Of a stretch of 64,000 nt of DNA, positions 52,711 to 61,588 are shown in pieces. The stretch is from Stagnihabitans lacustris (lineage in GTDB: Bacteria > Pseudomonadota > Alphaproteobacteria > Rhodobacterales > Rhodobacteraceae). The stretch spans positions 682,001 to 746,000 of the forward strand of contig NZ_JAPDGS010000001.1 of NCBI RefSeq assembly GCF_025950525.1, read 5' to 3'. The notes beneath the pieces were generated by a model. The model worked only from the letters and a program-made list of their open reading frames with translations. It was not told where the DNA came from and searched no databases. Within the stretch, counting starts at the first letter, position 1. Every line of letters starts with the position of its first letter. Position numbers and translations under genes: made by a program.

Positions 52711-53658
52711 ATGCGTGACCTGAAGAACCCCGAAGAGCGTCACCCCGAAAAGGCGCATCGTGCCGACAATCCGCAGCCGAAAAAGCCCGAATGGATCAGG
52801 GTCAAGGCGCCGACCTCCGAGGGCTACAAGAAGACCCGCGACATCCTGCGCGAGAAAAAGCTGGTGACGGTCTGCGAAGAGGCCGGTTGCCCCAATGTCG
52901 GCGAGTGCTGGAGCCAGGGCCACGCGACCATGATGATCATGGGCGAGATCTGCACGCGGGGTTGCACCTTTTGCAACATCGCGACCGGCAAGCCCGCGTC
53001 GCTGGATGCCTTCGAACCCGGCCGCGTCGCCCATGCGGTGGCGGAACTGGGGTTGAACCATGTGGTTGTGACGTCCGTTGACCGCGACGACCTTGCGGAT
53101 GGTGGGGCCGATCACTTCGCCCAGACGATCCGTGCGATCCGCCATCGCTCCCCTTCGACCACGATCGAGGTCCTGACCCCCGATTTCCTGAAATGCCCGC
53201 CCTCCGCGCTGGAAGCGGTCGTCGAGGCCCGCCCCGATGTCTTCAATCACAACCTGGAAACCGTCCCCGGCCTTTACGCCGAGGTCCGCCCCGGCGCGCG
53301 CTATTTCCACTCGCTGCGGCTGTTGCAGCGGGTCAAGGAGCTGGACCCGTCGATCTTCACCAAATCCGGCATCATGGTGGGTCTGGGAGAGGATGCGGCG
53401 GGGGTGAAACAGGTCATGGACGACATGCGATCCGCCGATGTCGATTTCCTGACCGTGGGGCAATATCTGCAACCGACGCCGAAACACCATGCGGTGGCGC
53501 GGTTTGTCACGCCTGACGAGTTCAAGGCCTATGAGACGGCGGCTTGGGGCAAGGGCTTCCTGATGGTCTCGGCCACACCTTTGACGCGGTCGAGCTACCA
53601 TGCTGGCGACGACTTTGCGCGGCTGCGGGCGAACCGTCTGGCAGCCTTGGGGCGTTAA
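52711..53658 (+). CDS. lipA: Lipoyl synthase
   Basis: 315 residues. A radical-SAM enzyme that inserts two sulfurs into octanoyl groups on E2 and H proteins. The auxiliary cluster cysteines are C55, C60 and C66 ('[12 protein letters not shown]') and the radical-SAM cluster C81, C85 and C88 ('CTRGCTFC'). The C-terminal serine that ligates the auxiliary cluster is in '[16 protein letters not shown]'. ATG at 52711 has AAGGAG 5 bases before; a GTG at 52705 is within that site and is rejected. The stop overlaps the stop of the convergent secreted protein gene (TTAA). Confidence 0.97.
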   Translation: MRDLKNPEERHPEKAHRADNPQPKKPEWIRVKAPTSEGYKKTRDILREKKLVTVCEEAGCPNVGECWSQGHATMMIMGEICTRGCTFCNIATGKPASLDAFEPGRVAHAVAELGLNHVVVTSVDRDDLADGGADHFAQTIRAIRHRSPSTTIEVLTPDFLKCPPSALEAVVEARPDVFNHNLETVPGLYAEVRPGARYFHSLRLLQRVKELDPSIFTKSGIMVGLGEDAAGVKQVMDDMRSADVDFLTVGQYLQPTPKHHAVARFVTPDEFKAYETAAWGKGFLMVSATPLTRSSYHAGDDFARLRANRLAALGR

Positions 53659-54338
53659 GTCCCCGGGCCGCTGCGGCTGATCATATAAAACATCATCGCG
53701 GCCTTCTCGCCAATAGGACCGGGAACAACGCCGACGTCCAGCGTCAGGATTTGCCCTTGGGGTCCGGGCTTGCCCCCCTGAAACTGTGCTTGGAACAGCG
53801 ACGGAGCCTTGGTTTCGAAGTCCGGCGCGAGGCGGGTCACAAGATAGTCGATCGCCCCGTCTGTCGTGTCGATTGGCTGGCTCAGGGTGCATTGCATCAA
53901 GATACCGCCCTCGGCCCCATGGCGGCGCGCCAAGCCCCCCAAAAGGCGCAGGGTGTCATCATCTTCGGGCAGGTCCGGTGCCGAGCCTGTCCCATTGGCA
54001 TCGACATCGGAGAATCCTTCGAACCTGCCACCGGCCCGCATCAGGGCAAGGCCCTGGGGGCCAATCCGGGTGCAATCCAGCGAGCTGATACCCTCCCCAG
54101 TGTCGCGCGCGGCCGAGAGGGAGAGGAAAGCGGGGTCGACCAGTTCGGGAAACAGGCTGCGGTAAAGCCAGCCCCCCTGGGTCTGGCCGTCCCAAATGCG
54201 CGCCTGATATCCCTCCGCCGTGCTGGAGAAATCCAGCGCCGTGGCGCGGGCGATCTGCCAGGCGCGGTCGATGTCAGGTCGGTCTTCGGCCAGGGCAGGG
54301 GAGGCGACGAGAAGGGCGGCAAGAACGAGGCGGCGCAA
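53655..54338 (-). CDS. Secreted protein of unknown function
   Basis: 227 residues counted from a TTG at 54338, giving a clear signal peptide ([17 protein letters not shown], cleavage after ALA). No ATG lies close; the only in-frame ATG (54398) would put 20 charged residues before the signal. The mature part has '[20 protein letters not shown]' and '[20 protein letters not shown]' with two cysteines that could form a disulfide, and no known motif. It converges with lipA, the stop codons sharing TTAA. Function unknown. Confidence 0.75.
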   Translation of the reverse strand: MRRLVLAALLVASPALAEDRPDIDRAWQIARATALDFSSTAEGYQARIWDGQTQGGWLYRSLFPELVDPAFLSLSAARDTGEGISSLDCTRIGPQGLALMRAGGRFEGFSDVDANGTGSAPDLPEDDDTLRLLGGLARRHGAEGGILMQCTLSQPIDTTDGAIDYLVTRLAPDFETKAPSLFQAQFQGGKPGPQGQILTLDVGVVPGPIGEKAAMMFYMISRSGPGT

Positions 54339-54454
54339 GGGATGTCTTTCGCAAGTTGGCTTTGGCCGCAGGTAGCGATCCGGGCGCTGCCCCGTCAAGG
54401 CCGGGCCAAGAAAAAGGGCGCCCGAAGGCGCCCCGTCACCGACAAGAACGCGGC

Positions 54455-54937
54455 TTAGCCCTCGGGTTGGCGATAGGTTTCGTGGCAGGCGGCGCAGGCC
54501 TTGCCGACCATGCCAAGGCCGGCCTTGGCCGTATCCAGATCGGTGCCTGCGCCCGCCACCAGCGTGGCTGCGGCGGTGTTCAGATCGGCCAGCTTGCCCA
54601 GGAAATCATCGGGCGTCGCCCAAAGTTCGGCCTTGGCGAAGCTGTCGGCCGATTTGCCGACTTCCGATCCGGCCGGGAATTGCTCCAGCGAGATGACAGA
54701 GGCCACGGCTGCGACATTGGCCGCGGCTTTGGCTGCGGCGGCGGAGTCATAAGCCACCTCGCCCTTCACCATGGCGCCGATCTTGCCAAGGTCCGAGGCC
54801 ATCTGCAGCATCAGCCCATGACGGGTTTCCACCGCATCGGCAAAGGGGTCCTCTTGCGCCCAAAGGCCGGAGGTCGACAACAGCAGGGCCACGGCGGCAC
54901 CGGTCAGCTTCAGGGGAGTCAGTTTCAGACGTGTCAT
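54455..54937 (-). CDS. Cytochrome c' (class II c-type cytochrome)
   Basis: 160 residues with a signal peptide (MTRLKLTPLKLTGAAVALLL...LWAQ). The haem-binding CAACH is at residues 148-152, close to the C-terminus as in cytochromes c' and c556. The four-helix body starts 'DAVETRHGLMLQMASDLGKI'. The family binds NO or CO or carries electrons in the periplasm. It is followed on the same strand (downstream) by the secreted protein and preceded by the GST and di-haem cytochrome genes, though with a 122-bp gap to the GST gene. Confidence 0.92.
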   Translation of the reverse strand: MTRLKLTPLKLTGAAVALLLSTSGLWAQEDPFADAVETRHGLMLQMASDLGKIGAMVKGEVAYDSAAAAKAAANVAAVASVISLEQFPAGSEVGKSADSFAKAELWATPDDFLGKLADLNTAAATLVAGAGTDLDTAKAGLGMVGKACAACHETYRQPEG

Positions 54938-55059
54938 GGCGAATCCTTTCGCAGTCTCGCGGTGCTTGCACAAGGCACCCGGGCCGGCCCCATGGCCAGA
55001 GCCATTTTGCGCGCGATTCTAACCTTATGCCGCGGGTTTAGCAGGCCTATCAGCTTTGC

Positions 55060-55653
55060 TTACGGCGCCTGGAAGGGTTGGCATATCTCGGCAAAGACCG
55101 GCAGGGCCTCGGCCCGGATGGAAAAGGCCGCGAGGCCCGGCGGCAGGGTCATGCCATGCGCCTCGGTCACGAAGCGCAGGGCGCAGGCGACCGCGATATC
55201 GGCATGGCCAAGCGCGCCGAACCACCAGGCGGCGGGACATTCGGACTCTAGCGCGGCAAGGACCTGACCGATCTGACGCGCACAGCGCGCCTCCCAATCG
55301 GGTGCTGTCACCTCATGCAAGCGGCGTTCGTAAAACAGGCTGACCGCCTTTTCGGCAAGCCCGGTGCCCAACGTGGCCAGCCTCAGGGCCCGCGTCCGCG
55401 CCATGCCCGTGCGGGGGAAAAGCGGCGCATCGACCAGCCGGTCCAGGTGGTCCAGCATCATGTGGCTGTCGGTCAGGACCAAGCCGTCCTCCAGCACCAG
55501 GGTCGGCACCCGCATCAGGGGGTTCAGCGCCGCCACCTGATCGGCCTGGCCAAAGACCGACCAGGGCCGATGGTCGAAGCCCATCCCGTAAAGCCGCAGC
55601 GCAATGCCGACGCGGCGGACAAAGGGGCTGTCGTATTGGCCGATCAGGATCAT
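55060..55653 (-). CDS. Glutathione S-transferase family protein
   Basis: 197 residues: an N-terminal thioredoxin-like GST domain ('MILIGQYDSPFVRRVGIALR', with 'MRVPTLVLEDGLVLTDSHMM' for the cis-Pro and gamma-Glu site) and an all-helical C-terminal domain ('GHADIAVACALRFVTEA'). It begins inside the stop of the upstream di-haem cytochrome (ATGA overlap), so they are co-transcribed. Substrate unknown; it resembles the small YfcF/YibF-like GSTs of Rhodobacterales. Confidence 0.9.
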   Translation of the reverse strand: MILIGQYDSPFVRRVGIALRLYGMGFDHRPWSVFGQADQVAALNPLMRVPTLVLEDGLVLTDSHMMLDHLDRLVDAPLFPRTGMARTRALRLATLGTGLAEKAVSLFYERRLHEVTAPDWEARCARQIGQVLAALESECPAAWWFGALGHADIAVACALRFVTEAHGMTLPPGLAAFSIRAEALPVFAEICQPFQAP

Positions 55654-56537
55654 GGGCTGACCGGAGGCACCGCCTTGAGATAGGCCACCAGCGCCCGGAC
55701 GTCGCTTTCGGGCAGGTGGCCCATATTGTCCACGACATGGGCCATGGCGCCGCCAACAAAGTCGAAATCGGGCGTGGCCCCGGTGGTGAGGTAGTTCAGG
55801 ATATCGGCCTCGGACCAGTCAAGGCCGCCCGGCGTGACATTGGGCACTTTGGCCGTCCCGTCGATCACCCCGCCGCCCAGCCATTTCGCGGTATCAAGGC
55901 CCCCCAGCGCATTGCGCGGCGTGTGACATTCGCCGCAATGGGCCATGGCTTCGGCGATATAGCGGCCGCGCTCGACCTCGGGGGTCATGGTGCCGGTCAG
56001 GACATAGGCCGGATTGCCGAACAACAGCTTCCAGCCGCCCAGGCTGCGGCGGATGTTGAAGGGAAAGCCCACGTCATGGGGCAGGCTGGCCACATCCGAG
56101 GGCGGCAAACCGTCGATAAAGGCTTTGAGGTCGACGATGTCCTGATCCGACATCTTGGCATAGGCCACATAGGGCATGGCGGGGTATTCGTGGCTGCCAT
56201 CGGGCAGGACGCCATCCTGGACCGCATGGATGAACTGCGCCGTGGTCCAGTCGCCGATGCCTTCCTTGGAGGGCGAGATATTCGGCGCCAGGAAGGTCCC
56301 GAAGGCGGTCGCGAATTTCTGACCGCCCGACAAGAGCTTGGCATCCTCGCCCTTGGCCCCCGCCGCCGCATGGCACGAGGCGCAGCCCGAGGCCCAGAAG
56401 ATCGTCTCGCCATGGACCGGATCGGGGGTCAGCGCCTCGGCCGCCTGGGTGTCGCGGAGGGTGGGAGCGGTCAGGAACCAACCGGCGGCTGCGGCGAAAA
56501 TGCCCAAGGCAAGCAGGCGACGAAAGAAACGGCCCAT
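55650..56537 (-). CDS. Di-haem c-type cytochrome
   Basis: 295 residues. The N-terminal segment MGRFFRRLLALGIFAAAAGW is a signal peptide or membrane anchor. Two haem sites: C52-x-x-C55-H56 ('GCASCHAAAG') and C201-x-x-C204-H205 ('HCGECHTPRN'), each followed by a cytochrome c domain; methionine ligands could be in 'YPAMPYVAYAKMS' and 'VVDNMGHLPES'. The arrangement resembles the cytochrome subunits of alcohol or sugar dehydrogenases with one domain fewer. No catalytic dehydrogenase subunit is adjacent. ATG at 56537 has AGAGGAG upstream. Confidence 0.92.
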   Translation of the reverse strand: MGRFFRRLLALGIFAAAAGWFLTAPTLRDTQAAEALTPDPVHGETIFWASGCASCHAAAGAKGEDAKLLSGGQKFATAFGTFLAPNISPSKEGIGDWTTAQFIHAVQDGVLPDGSHEYPAMPYVAYAKMSDQDIVDLKAFIDGLPPSDVASLPHDVGFPFNIRRSLGGWKLLFGNPAYVLTGTMTPEVERGRYIAEAMAHCGECHTPRNALGGLDTAKWLGGGVIDGTAKVPNVTPGGLDWSEADILNYLTTGATPDFDFVGGAMAHVVDNMGHLPESDVRALVAYLKAVPPVSP

Positions 56538-56739
56538 GCGAAACTCCTCTTTGCGCCAACCTGACACGGGGCGCGGCTTCGGGCAAGCGGGGGACACGCG
56601 CCCGTGAAGGGGGCCGTGAAGCAGGGGGTGTGAAGGGTGCGACGGCAGCGGCGCAGGGTTGCGACACAAGGGCGGGTGGGCGCCGCTTCGGGCTGAAGCG
56701 GCAAGGGGGGCGGACCGTGACGGGGCGGCGTTCTGCGGC

Positions 56740-56904
56740 TCAGGGCCGCAGGCGGCCGTTCACCCTCAGCCACTCGGGCCAGCCCCACAGGTGCTCGGCC
56801 CCCGCGATCAAGGCGCAGGCCGCGACCACGACCAGCACCAGCCGCACCCGCGACGGCGAGGGCGGATGTCGCAACCACCAGACCATCCGCAAGAACAGGT
56901 TCAT
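56740..56904 (-). CDS. Small membrane protein translationally coupled to hpt (54 aa)
   Basis: A 54-codon [23 protein letters not shown] then a hydrophobic helix ([20 protein letters not shown]) and [14 protein letters not shown]. Its ATG overlaps the hpt stop codon (ATGA), so it should be translated from the hpt message. One transmembrane span, positive N-terminus inside. I recall small proteins with the GWPEWL-type end in the same place in other Rhodobacteraceae; function unknown. The 200 bp between it and the di-haem cytochrome gene is G/C-rich and shows no gene. Confidence 0.75.
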   Translation of the reverse strand: MNLFLRMVWWLRHPPSPSRVRLVLVVVAACALIAGAEHLWGWPEWLRVNGRLRP

Positions 56905-57440
56905 TCGGCGAAACGGACCTTGCCGATATGGGGCAGGTTGCGGTTTCGTTGCGCGAAGTCGATGCCATAGCCCACGACGAATTCGTCGGGGATCTCGAAT
57001 CCGGTCCAGTCGGCCTTGATCTCGACCTCGCGGCGCGAGGGCTTGTCCAACAGCGCGCAGACCTTCAGCCTTTTCGGCTCACGCGACAGAAGCAGGCGTT
57101 TGACATGGGACAGCGTAAAGCCCGTGTCGATGATATCCTCGACCACCAGCACATCGCGCCCCGCGATCTCGCCGCGCAGGTCCTTCAGGATCTTGACCTC
57201 GCGCGAGGAGTGCATGGCGTCGCCGTAAGAGGAGGCCTCCAGGAAATCGACCTCGCAGGGCAGGGGGATTTCCCGGATCAGGTCGGCGATAAAGATGAAG
57301 GACCCGCGCAACAGCCCCACGACGACCAGCTTTTCGGTGCCGTGGAAATGCTCGGTGATCTCGCGGGCCAGTTCCTCGACTCGGGCGGCGATGGTCTTGG
57401 CGCTGATCATCTGGTCGATCACATAGGGGCGCTCTTGCAT
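56901..57440 (-). CDS. hpt: Hypoxanthine phosphoribosyltransferase
   Basis: 179 residues. Salvages hypoxanthine (and guanine) with PRPP. The PRPP loop is '[20 protein letters not shown]', the pyrophosphate loop region '[20 protein letters not shown]', and '[15 protein letters not shown]' the flexible loop with the conserved Ser-Tyr. The C-terminal purine hood includes '[20 protein letters not shown]'. The ATG at 57440 gives the usual family start ([20 protein letters not shown]). Its stop overlaps the start of the 54-aa membrane protein. Divergent from the Coq10/RatA gene. Confidence 0.96.
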   Translation of the reverse strand: MQERPYVIDQMISAKTIAARVEELAREITEHFHGTEKLVVVGLLRGSFIFIADLIREIPLPCEVDFLEASSYGDAMHSSREVKILKDLRGEIAGRDVLVVEDIIDTGFTLSHVKRLLLSREPKRLKVCALLDKPSRREVEIKADWTGFEIPDEFVVGYGIDFAQRNRNLPHIGKVRFAE

Positions 57441-57520
57441 GTTCGGTCCTTGGTGGGGCTTGATTTTTGGGCAGCCCCAAGACAAATGCGCCTTGTGCCC
57501 CCTTTGGCAAGGAAAAACCG

Positions 57521-57961
57521 ATGCGCCACGCCGAGGAGAAGTTTCTCCCCCATACGCCCGACCAGATGTTCGCTTTGGTCGCCGATGTGGCGCAGTATCC
57601 GCAGTTCCTGCCCTGGACCGCCGCCGCCCGGATCAGGTCTCGGCGCCCGGTCGAGGGCGGCGAGGTGATGGAAGCGGATCTGGTGATCTCCTTCAAACTG
57701 TTCCGCGAGAAATTCGGCTCGCGCGTGACGCTCTTGCCCGGGGAAAGCCGCATCCTGACGGAATATATCGACGGCCCCTTTCGGCATCTGAAGTCGGAAT
57801 GGCGCTTTGCCCCGGCCGAGGGTGGCTGCAAGGTCGCCTTCGAGGTGGATTTCGAGTTCCGCAACGCGATCCTGGCCGGTGTCATCGGGCTTGTGTTCAA
57901 CGAGGCCATGACCCGCGTGGTGCGCGCCTTCGAGGCAAGGGCCAAGGTGCTTTACGGCTGA
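57521..57961 (+). CDS. Coq10/RatA START-domain protein (polyketide cyclase/ubiquinone-binding family)
   Basis: 146 residues. '[20 protein letters not shown]' then 'PWTAAARI' is the start of the START-like fold and '[20 protein letters not shown]' the middle; the protein ends '[10 protein letters not shown]'. Homologues are annotated either as Coq10-like ubiquinone-binding proteins or as RatA toxins; there is no RatB antitoxin gene beside it, so the Coq10-like role (quinone handling) is the safer reading. ATG with GGAAAA upstream. Confidence 0.9.
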   Translation: MRHAEEKFLPHTPDQMFALVADVAQYPQFLPWTAAARIRSRRPVEGGEVMEADLVISFKLFREKFGSRVTLLPGESRILTEYIDGPFRHLKSEWRFAPAEGGCKVAFEVDFEFRNAILAGVIGLVFNEAMTRVVRAFEARAKVLYG

Positions 57962-57977
57962 GGCCCGATTTTCCTTA

Positions 57978-58038
57978 GGCCCTATGTTTCCAATCCGGGC
58001 CCTATGTTGCCGAATCTGGCCAATGTTTCCAATTCCGG
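57978..58038. repeat. Three 20-bp direct repeats upstream of the VPLPA-CTERM gene
   Basis: Units 57978-57997 (GGCCCTATGTTTCCAATCCG), 57998-58017 (GGCCCTATGTTGCCGAATCT) and 58018-58038 (GGCCAATGTTTCCAATTCCG). The 20-bp spacing puts all copies on the same face of the helix (about two turns apart), as in tandem operators. They lie 84-144 bases upstream of the start at 58122. Confidence 0.88.
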
Positions 58039-58121
58039 AACGAAAGGTTTCGTTCACCGTATTTGCTTGGGTTGATCATCTTTTGGTTGTAGGGGGAACT
58101 CCTGCAGTTGTGGAGTGACCC

Positions 58122-58781
58122 ATGAAACTTTTGACTTCCCTGGCCTTCGGCCTCGCCTTGACGGCGGGGGCTCAGGCATCGACCGTTTATACGAATGATT
58201 TCTCGATGGGCGACGGCGGTTTTACCGGCGCCGCGGTGACGACTTATGGCACCTATGGCGCGTTTTACGGCATCCTGACCCAGGGGGCGACGGCGACGCT
58301 GAGCCTGACGGGGTTTGCGGCCAACCAGGCGCTGGAACTGACCTTTGACCTTTATACGCTGCAGTCGCTGGACGGCGACAATGCCACGTGGGGGCCGGAC
58401 ACCTTCGCCGTGGCCTTCAACGGGTCGACGGTCTTTGACTATTCCTTCTCGAATTGGCCGGGCAGCCTCGATGCGGCGTCGGACTTCCCGCAAAGCTATG
58501 GCGGGGTCGGGTCAAGTGCCGGCACCGGCGCCGTCGCAAGCATCGAAAGTTCAGGCTGGGCGGGGGCAACGGAATACACCTATGGGCTGATCCTGTCCGG
58601 TCTGGCCGATGCCAATGGCGATTTCCAGATCAGCTTCCTCGGCAATTCGGGCCAGGAGGCCTATGACGAGGGCTTCGGCATCGACAATGTGACGGTTGCG
58701 ACCGTGCCGCTGCCGGCGGGCTTGCCGCTTTTGGCGGCGGGGATCGGCGCCCTTGGTCTGCTTCGCCGCCGTAAGGCTTGA
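58122..58781 (+). CDS. VPLPA-CTERM sorting-domain exported protein
   Basis: 219 residues with a signal peptide (MKLLTSLAFGLALTAGAQA) and the PEP-CTERM-type tail VPLPAGLPLLAAGIGALGLL then RRRKA: motif, hydrophobic helix, arginine cluster. This tail is processed by exosortases in Gram-negative bacteria. The mature part (DFSMGDGGFTGAAVTTYGTY and so on) is Gly/Ser/Ala-rich, likely a beta-sandwich or adhesin-like extracellular protein. The exosortase is not in the window. A 3 x 20-bp repeat array lies upstream and a perfect palindrome downstream. Confidence 0.9.
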   Translation: MKLLTSLAFGLALTAGAQASTVYTNDFSMGDGGFTGAAVTTYGTYGAFYGILTQGATATLSLTGFAANQALELTFDLYTLQSLDGDNATWGPDTFAVAFNGSTVFDYSFSNWPGSLDAASDFPQSYGGVGSSAGTGAVASIESSGWAGATEYTYGLILSGLADANGDFQISFLGNSGQEAYDEGFGIDNVTVATVPLPAGLPLLAAGIGALGLLRRRKA

Positions 58782-58785
58782 GCTT

Positions 58786-58819
58786 GACAAAGCCCGGGGG
58801 CGCGCCCCCGGGCTTTGTC
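58786..58819. terminator. Perfect 17-bp palindrome, bidirectional terminator
   Basis: Arms 58786-58802 and 58803-58819 (GACAAAGCCCGGGGGCG and its reverse complement) form a 34-base palindrome between the convergent VPLPA-CTERM gene and anmK; the anmK stop codon is partly inside it. TTTGTC flanks the stem on both strands. Confidence 0.88.
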
Positions 58820-59930
58820 AGTCCGGCTGGCTGATCTGCCCGCCGCCCACATGGGCACGAACCCCGGTTGTCGCAGGACCAGAGGTGGCCAATCCGCGCC
58901 GCACCCTTGCCGCCAGATAGGCAAAGGCCTGGGCCTCCAGCATGTCGCCATTCAAGCCCGTGGCGTCGATATCCTCGACCGCGCCGTGCGACATCCCCGG
59001 CAGTCTTTGCCGCAAGGCCGCCATCAGGGCCTGGTTGTGGCGGCCCCCTCCGGCGACCAGAAGGCGCGAGATGGCTTGCGGGAAATGCTCGGCGCCCCGC
59101 GCCACGGCCGCCGCCGCCGCATGGGTCAGGGTGGCGCAGGCGTCAGCGTCCGACAGATGGGCCACGCCGGGCAACAGGTCGTGAAAGGCGTTGCGGTCCA
59201 GCGACTTGGGCGGCATGCGGTGGAAATAGGACTGGCGCAGGAAGCCTGCGATGACCGCCTCATCCACCGCGCCTTGCAGGGCCAAAGCGCCGCCCTCGTC
59301 CTGCGCCAGGCAAAGGCGCGCCTGCATCAGGTCATTGATCGGCGCATTGGCGGGGCCGGTGTCAAAGGCCAAAAGCGCCCCCGGTGCCTCGGGGGAAAGG
59401 CGGCCCGGATCGACCCAGGTCAGATTGCCCACCCCGCCCAGGTTCAAAAAGGCCAGGGGTGCTTCGGCCCCCAGCCGCCGGGCCAGCGCATGGTGGAAAA
59501 ACGGCACCAAAGGCGCGCCCTGGCCGCCAAGCGCCACATCGGCGCTGCGGAAATCCCAGACCACCGGCAGGCCAAGGGCCTCGGCCAGGACCGCGCCATC
59601 CCCCGCCTGATGCGTGCCCCGCCCGCCCGGATCATGGGCCAGCGTTTGGCCGTGAAAGCCCACCAGCGCCACATCGGAAAACCGCGAGGCAAGCTCGATA
59701 TGGGCGCCCTCCACCACTTCGGCGGCGGCGCGCACGCCCGGATCCCCCGGCCAACGCCCAAAGCCCGCCGCGATCACCGCGCGTTCCGCGGCCGTATAGG
59801 GGCGGAACCCATGCGGGCCGAAATCCAGCACCCGGACCCCATCGGTCAGCACCATGGCCGCATCGACCCCATCCAAAGAGGTCCCCGACATCATCCCCAG
59901 AACCCAGAGCGGTTCTTCCTTTTCCTTCAC
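58818..59930 (-). CDS. anmK: Anhydro-N-acetylmuramic acid kinase
   Basis: About 370 residues. Opens and phosphorylates 1,6-anhydroMurNAc in peptidoglycan recycling. Family text: '[20 protein letters not shown]', '[20 protein letters not shown]', '[20 protein letters not shown]', '[14 protein letters not shown]' and '[20 protein letters not shown]'. The GTG at 59930 (then [11 protein letters not shown]) avoids overlap with tyrS; an ATG at 59978 would overlap the tyrS start and is less likely. Divergent from tyrS, 46 bp apart, with a TATACGAT sequence in between that could serve as a -10 box. Confidence 0.93.
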   Translation of the reverse strand: MKEKEEPLWVLGMMSGTSLDGVDAAMVLTDGVRVLDFGPHGFRPYTAAERAVIAAGFGRWPGDPGVRAAAEVVEGAHIELASRFSDVALVGFHGQTLAHDPGGRGTHQAGDGAVLAEALGLPVVWDFRSADVALGGQGAPLVPFFHHALARRLGAEAPLAFLNLGGVGNLTWVDPGRLSPEAPGALLAFDTGPANAPINDLMQARLCLAQDEGGALALQGAVDEAVIAGFLRQSYFHRMPPKSLDRNAFHDLLPGVAHLSDADACATLTHAAAAAVARGAEHFPQAISRLLVAGGGRHNQALMAALRQRLPGMSHGAVEDIDATGLNGDMLEAQAFAYLAARVRRGLATSGPATTGVRAHVGGGQISQPD

Positions 59931-59976
59931 CGGCGCCCCCGCTATACGATCCCGGTCAATAATGCATGGGGATGCC

Positions 59977-61227
59977 ATGACCTACCACCCGAAATCCGAA
60001 TTTCTGCGCGTGATGTTCGAGCGCGGCTTTGTGGCCGATTGCACCGACTATCAGGCGCTGGACGAGGCGTTGATTGCCGGAGTGGTGCCCGCCTATATCG
60101 GCTATGACGCCACGGCGGCCAGCCTGCATGTGGGCCATCTGATGAACATCATGGTGCTGCGCTGGCTGCAAAAGACCGGGCACAAGCCGATCACGCTGAT
60201 GGGCGGGGGGACGACCAAGGTGGGCGATCCGTCCTTCCGGTCCGAGGAGCGTCCGTTGCTGACCTCTGAGGCGATCGACCGCAACATCGCGGGTCTGGGC
60301 CGGGTGTTTTCGCGGTATCTGTCCTATGGCGAGGGCGCGACGGATGCCGTCATGCTGAACAATGCCGAGTGGCTGGACAATCTGAACTACCTGGAATTCC
60401 TGCGCGACATCGGGCGGCATTTCTCGGTCAACCGGATGCTGTCGTTCGAAAGCGTCAAGTCGCGGCTGGACCGGGAGCAGAGCCTTTCCTTCCTCGAATT
60501 CAACTACATGATCCTGCAGGCCTATGATTTCCTTGAGATCAATCGCCGCTATGGCTGTCTGTTGCAGATGGGCGGGTCGGATCAGTGGGGCAATATCATC
60601 AACGGCATCGACCTGACGCACCGCGTGATCGACAAGCAGATCTATGGGTTGACGACGCCTTTGCTGACCACGTCCGATGGGCGCAAGATGGGGAAATCGG
60701 CAAGCGGGGCGGTTTGGCTTTCGGGTGACATGCTGTCGCCTTACGAGTTCTGGCAGTTCTGGCGCAACACGACCGATGCCGATGTGGGCCGCTTCCTGAA
60801 GATTTTCACCGAGCTGCCGGTGGCGGAATGTGACCGCCTTGGCGCGCTGCAAGGGGCCGAGATCAACCAGGCCAAGATCCTTTTGGCCAATCTGGCGACC
60901 ACGCTTTTGCATGGGGCAGAGGCGGCGCAAGCGGCCGAGGCCACGGCGCGCGAGGTCTTTGAAAAGGGCGGGGTGGGCGATGACCTGCCGACCTTGCAGC
61001 TGAGCGCCGCCGAGGTGGCCGAGGGGATCACGCTGGCGCAGCTTTTCGTGCGCGCGGGGCTTGCGCCCTCGGGCAAGGAGGCCAAGCGGCTGATCCTGGA
61101 CGGTGGCGCGCGGGTCAATGACGAGGTGGCCACGGATGCCGGCCTGAGGATCGGGGCGGGGGAACTGGCCGCGCCGCTGAAGCTGACTGCGGGCAAGAAG
61201 CGTCACGCGTTGGTGATGCTGGGGTAG
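59977..61227 (+). CDS. tyrS: Tyrosyl-tRNA synthetase
   Basis: 416 residues. Class I synthetase with 'HVGHLMN' (HIGH motif), KMSKS as KMGKS in '[18 protein letters not shown]' and a C-terminal S4 RNA-binding domain ('[20 protein letters not shown]' then '[17 protein letters not shown]'). Tyrosine-binding residues lie in '[14 protein letters not shown]'. ATG at 59977 was chosen; an ATG 15 bases upstream (59962) is possible. It is followed by a hairpin-repeat array. Confidence 0.97.
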   Translation: MTYHPKSEFLRVMFERGFVADCTDYQALDEALIAGVVPAYIGYDATAASLHVGHLMNIMVLRWLQKTGHKPITLMGGGTTKVGDPSFRSEERPLLTSEAIDRNIAGLGRVFSRYLSYGEGATDAVMLNNAEWLDNLNYLEFLRDIGRHFSVNRMLSFESVKSRLDREQSLSFLEFNYMILQAYDFLEINRRYGCLLQMGGSDQWGNIINGIDLTHRVIDKQIYGLTTPLLTTSDGRKMGKSASGAVWLSGDMLSPYEFWQFWRNTTDADVGRFLKIFTELPVAECDRLGALQGAEINQAKILLANLATTLLHGAEAAQAAEATAREVFEKGGVGDDLPTLQLSAAEVAEGITLAQLFVRAGLAPSGKEAKRLILDGGARVNDEVATDAGLRIGAGELAAPLKLTAGKKRHALVMLG

Positions 61228-61340
61228 GGGGGCTTTCGCCTTTGGCGTTGGACTCGGGCAGGGGTGGGCTTTGATGGTTGGCCAAGGGGGCGCGGTCTTT
61301 GGCGCCTTTGTCGGCCAAGGGGGGACCTTGCGGCAAACCC

Positions 61341-61523
61341 CGAGAGGGTTTCACACCCTCCCCGATCACTTTTGGAACGCCCGGGAGGGTTTCACACCCT
61401 CCCCGATTCCTTGGGGCAAGCCCCGGGAGGGTTTCACACCCTCCCCGATTCCTTGGGGCAAGCCCCGGGAGGGTTTCACACCCTCCCGGACCCTCCCGTG
61501 GAGTATTTGAGCCAGTATGAAAG
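61341..61523 (+). repeat. Four-copy 42-bp hairpin array ending in dispersed element, copy M
   Basis: Units start near 61341, 61383, 61425 and 61467. Each carries GGGAGGG-TTTCAC-ACCCTCCC; units 2 and 3 are identical over 42 bases. After the fourth hairpin comes the element at 61498-61523 (GTGGAGTATTTGAGCCAGTA then TGAAAG). The array occupies most of the 361-bp spacer between tyrS and the convergent NifU-like gene; no gene is seen there. No unique spacers, so it is not a CRISPR. Confidence 0.95.
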
Positions 61524-61588
61524 ACCGGAAAGGACGCGAGGCCATTGCCCTGCGCGCTGCGGTCTGACGGGGAAGCGGTCGGAACCTG

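Noticed and set aside
57521..57961. RatA toxin of a toxin-antitoxin pair
   Set aside because: No RatB-type partner gene; the fold is shared with Coq10-like proteins, so a toxin role is not supported.
61341..61523. CRISPR-like regular repeats
   Set aside because: Units are tandem, with no unique spacers between repeats, and no cas genes are present.
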